Shown one piece after another: positions 63,510 to 64,000 of a DNA stretch of 64,000 nucleotides. Numbering within the stretch: position 1 is the first letter of the stretch; each line of letters starts with the position of its first letter. The notes below the pieces were generated by a model. That model did not search any database, was not told where the DNA came from, and saw only the letters and a program-made list of their open reading frames with translations. This DNA is from Lentinus brumalis (Eukaryota; Basidiomycota; Agaricomycetes; Polyporales; Polyporaceae), in assembly GCA_001792895.1 (NCBI GenBank), contig MARA01000027.1:434001-498000 (forward strand), written 5' to 3'. The translations under genes and the position numbers were made by a program.

Positions 63510-64000
63510 ATGAACGCGGGATCTTCATCGCACGGGCTTGCCTCGCTGGATGATGTTATTAAGCACATCACGACCAGCAACAATCCATCAACCTTGAAAG
63601 CCTACCTGAACTCCTTCGCGCCGAAGGAATCGAGAGAAACCATCCTGGCGAGCACAATCGGGAGCGGACAGGATCCATTGACGCTGTTGGACCCATCGAG
63701 GAACACTCTGGGATATCTCTATATACTGTGAGTTCGCCGTGCATGCATGTGAGCGAGCTTGAGCAAACCGCGCCACAGTTCTGCGCGATTGAACTCAACA
63801 GTAACGGCGACCCCGTCGCTGGCTGTGATTGAGAGCTTCTGCAGCAACTTTGATCCACAACAAGCACGATATGCTCCGGATCGCGGTACGTGTCGATGTA
63901 TCCGCCTTGGGCTCGGTGGCGCTCATCCCCTTTAGTTACACTGCTTGCGCGAGGGATCGTACGCGCGTCGGAATCGTCAAACAACGTGAGTGTTCCATTC
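63510..64000 (+). CDS. Probable COP9 signalosome subunit 3, 5' part
   Basis: Partial gene running off the window. In the CSN complex this subunit helps remove NEDD8 from cullins. Exon 1 (63510-63727) encodes MNAGSSSHGLASLDDVIKHI, then LKAYLNSFAPKESRETILAS and GSGQDPLTLLDPSRNTLGYL. Exon 2 (63779-63884) gives SARLNSTVTATPSLAVIESF and CSNFDPQQARYAPDR. Exon 3 (from about 63936) reads VTLLARGIVRASESSNN before a GTGAGT donor at the window edge. The spacing and the QARYAPDRVTLLARGI block resemble CSN3; the diagnostic PCI domain is outside the window, so this is an assignment by resemblance. An upstream in-frame ATG at 63390 would add 40 unlikely residues. Confidence 0.55.

Overview
The window is nuclear DNA of a filamentous basidiomycete, probably an Agaricomycete. 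The evidence is intron-dense genes with 50-70 bp GT-AG introns, a DUF6534 membrane protein, an adenylate-forming reductase, a HET-domain gene, F-box genes, a fungal P450 and a chromodomain Gypsy retrotransposon. Gene models come from reading exons, splice sites and family motifs by eye; no alignment or database search was run.

Layout. 0.7-3.9 kb: two related secreted Ser/Thr-rich repeat proteins; a third relative lies at 17.5-18.6 kb. 4.9-9.1 kb: NRPS-like A-T-R reductase. 10.15 kb: intron-containing tRNA-Ser(AGA). 10.6-13.1 kb: DUF6534 protein. 15.0-17.3 kb: TAP-like serine hydrolase. 19.7-21.8 kb: HET protein. 22.5-23.1 kb: complex III hinge subunit (QCR6). 23.4-24.7 kb: F-box protein.

24.7-31.5 kb is an accessory block. 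It holds three kinase-like genes, one intact gene and one decayed copy of an unnamed family that carries a PD...ExK pattern. Two kinase/partner pairs are mirror images of each other; another member of the partner family lies at 42.8-44.2 kb. 32.0-42.1 kb is a full-length LTR retrotransposon on the minus strand. It has 198 bp LTRs that look identical, a GAGGG target-site duplication, a long gag, protease, RT-RNase H, integrase-chromodomain, an extra third ORF, and a 3' noncoding region with a row of small hairpins sharing one loop sequence.

44.5-64 kb is mostly housekeeping: an F-box/propeller-like gene, EMC1, a histidine acid phosphatase, the exosome nuclease DIS3/RRP44, a P450, a WRAP53/TCAB1-like WD protein, and the 5' part of a probable COP9 signalosome subunit 3.

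Three apparent one-base losses (near 890, at 37768-37773 and at 55790-55794) break otherwise coherent frames. Two lie in C/G runs, so sequencing error has to be considered beside real mutation. The strongest leads are the inferred 2-nt and 4-nt exons in QCR6, the mirrored kinase/partner module, and the hairpin array and third ORF of the retrotransposon.
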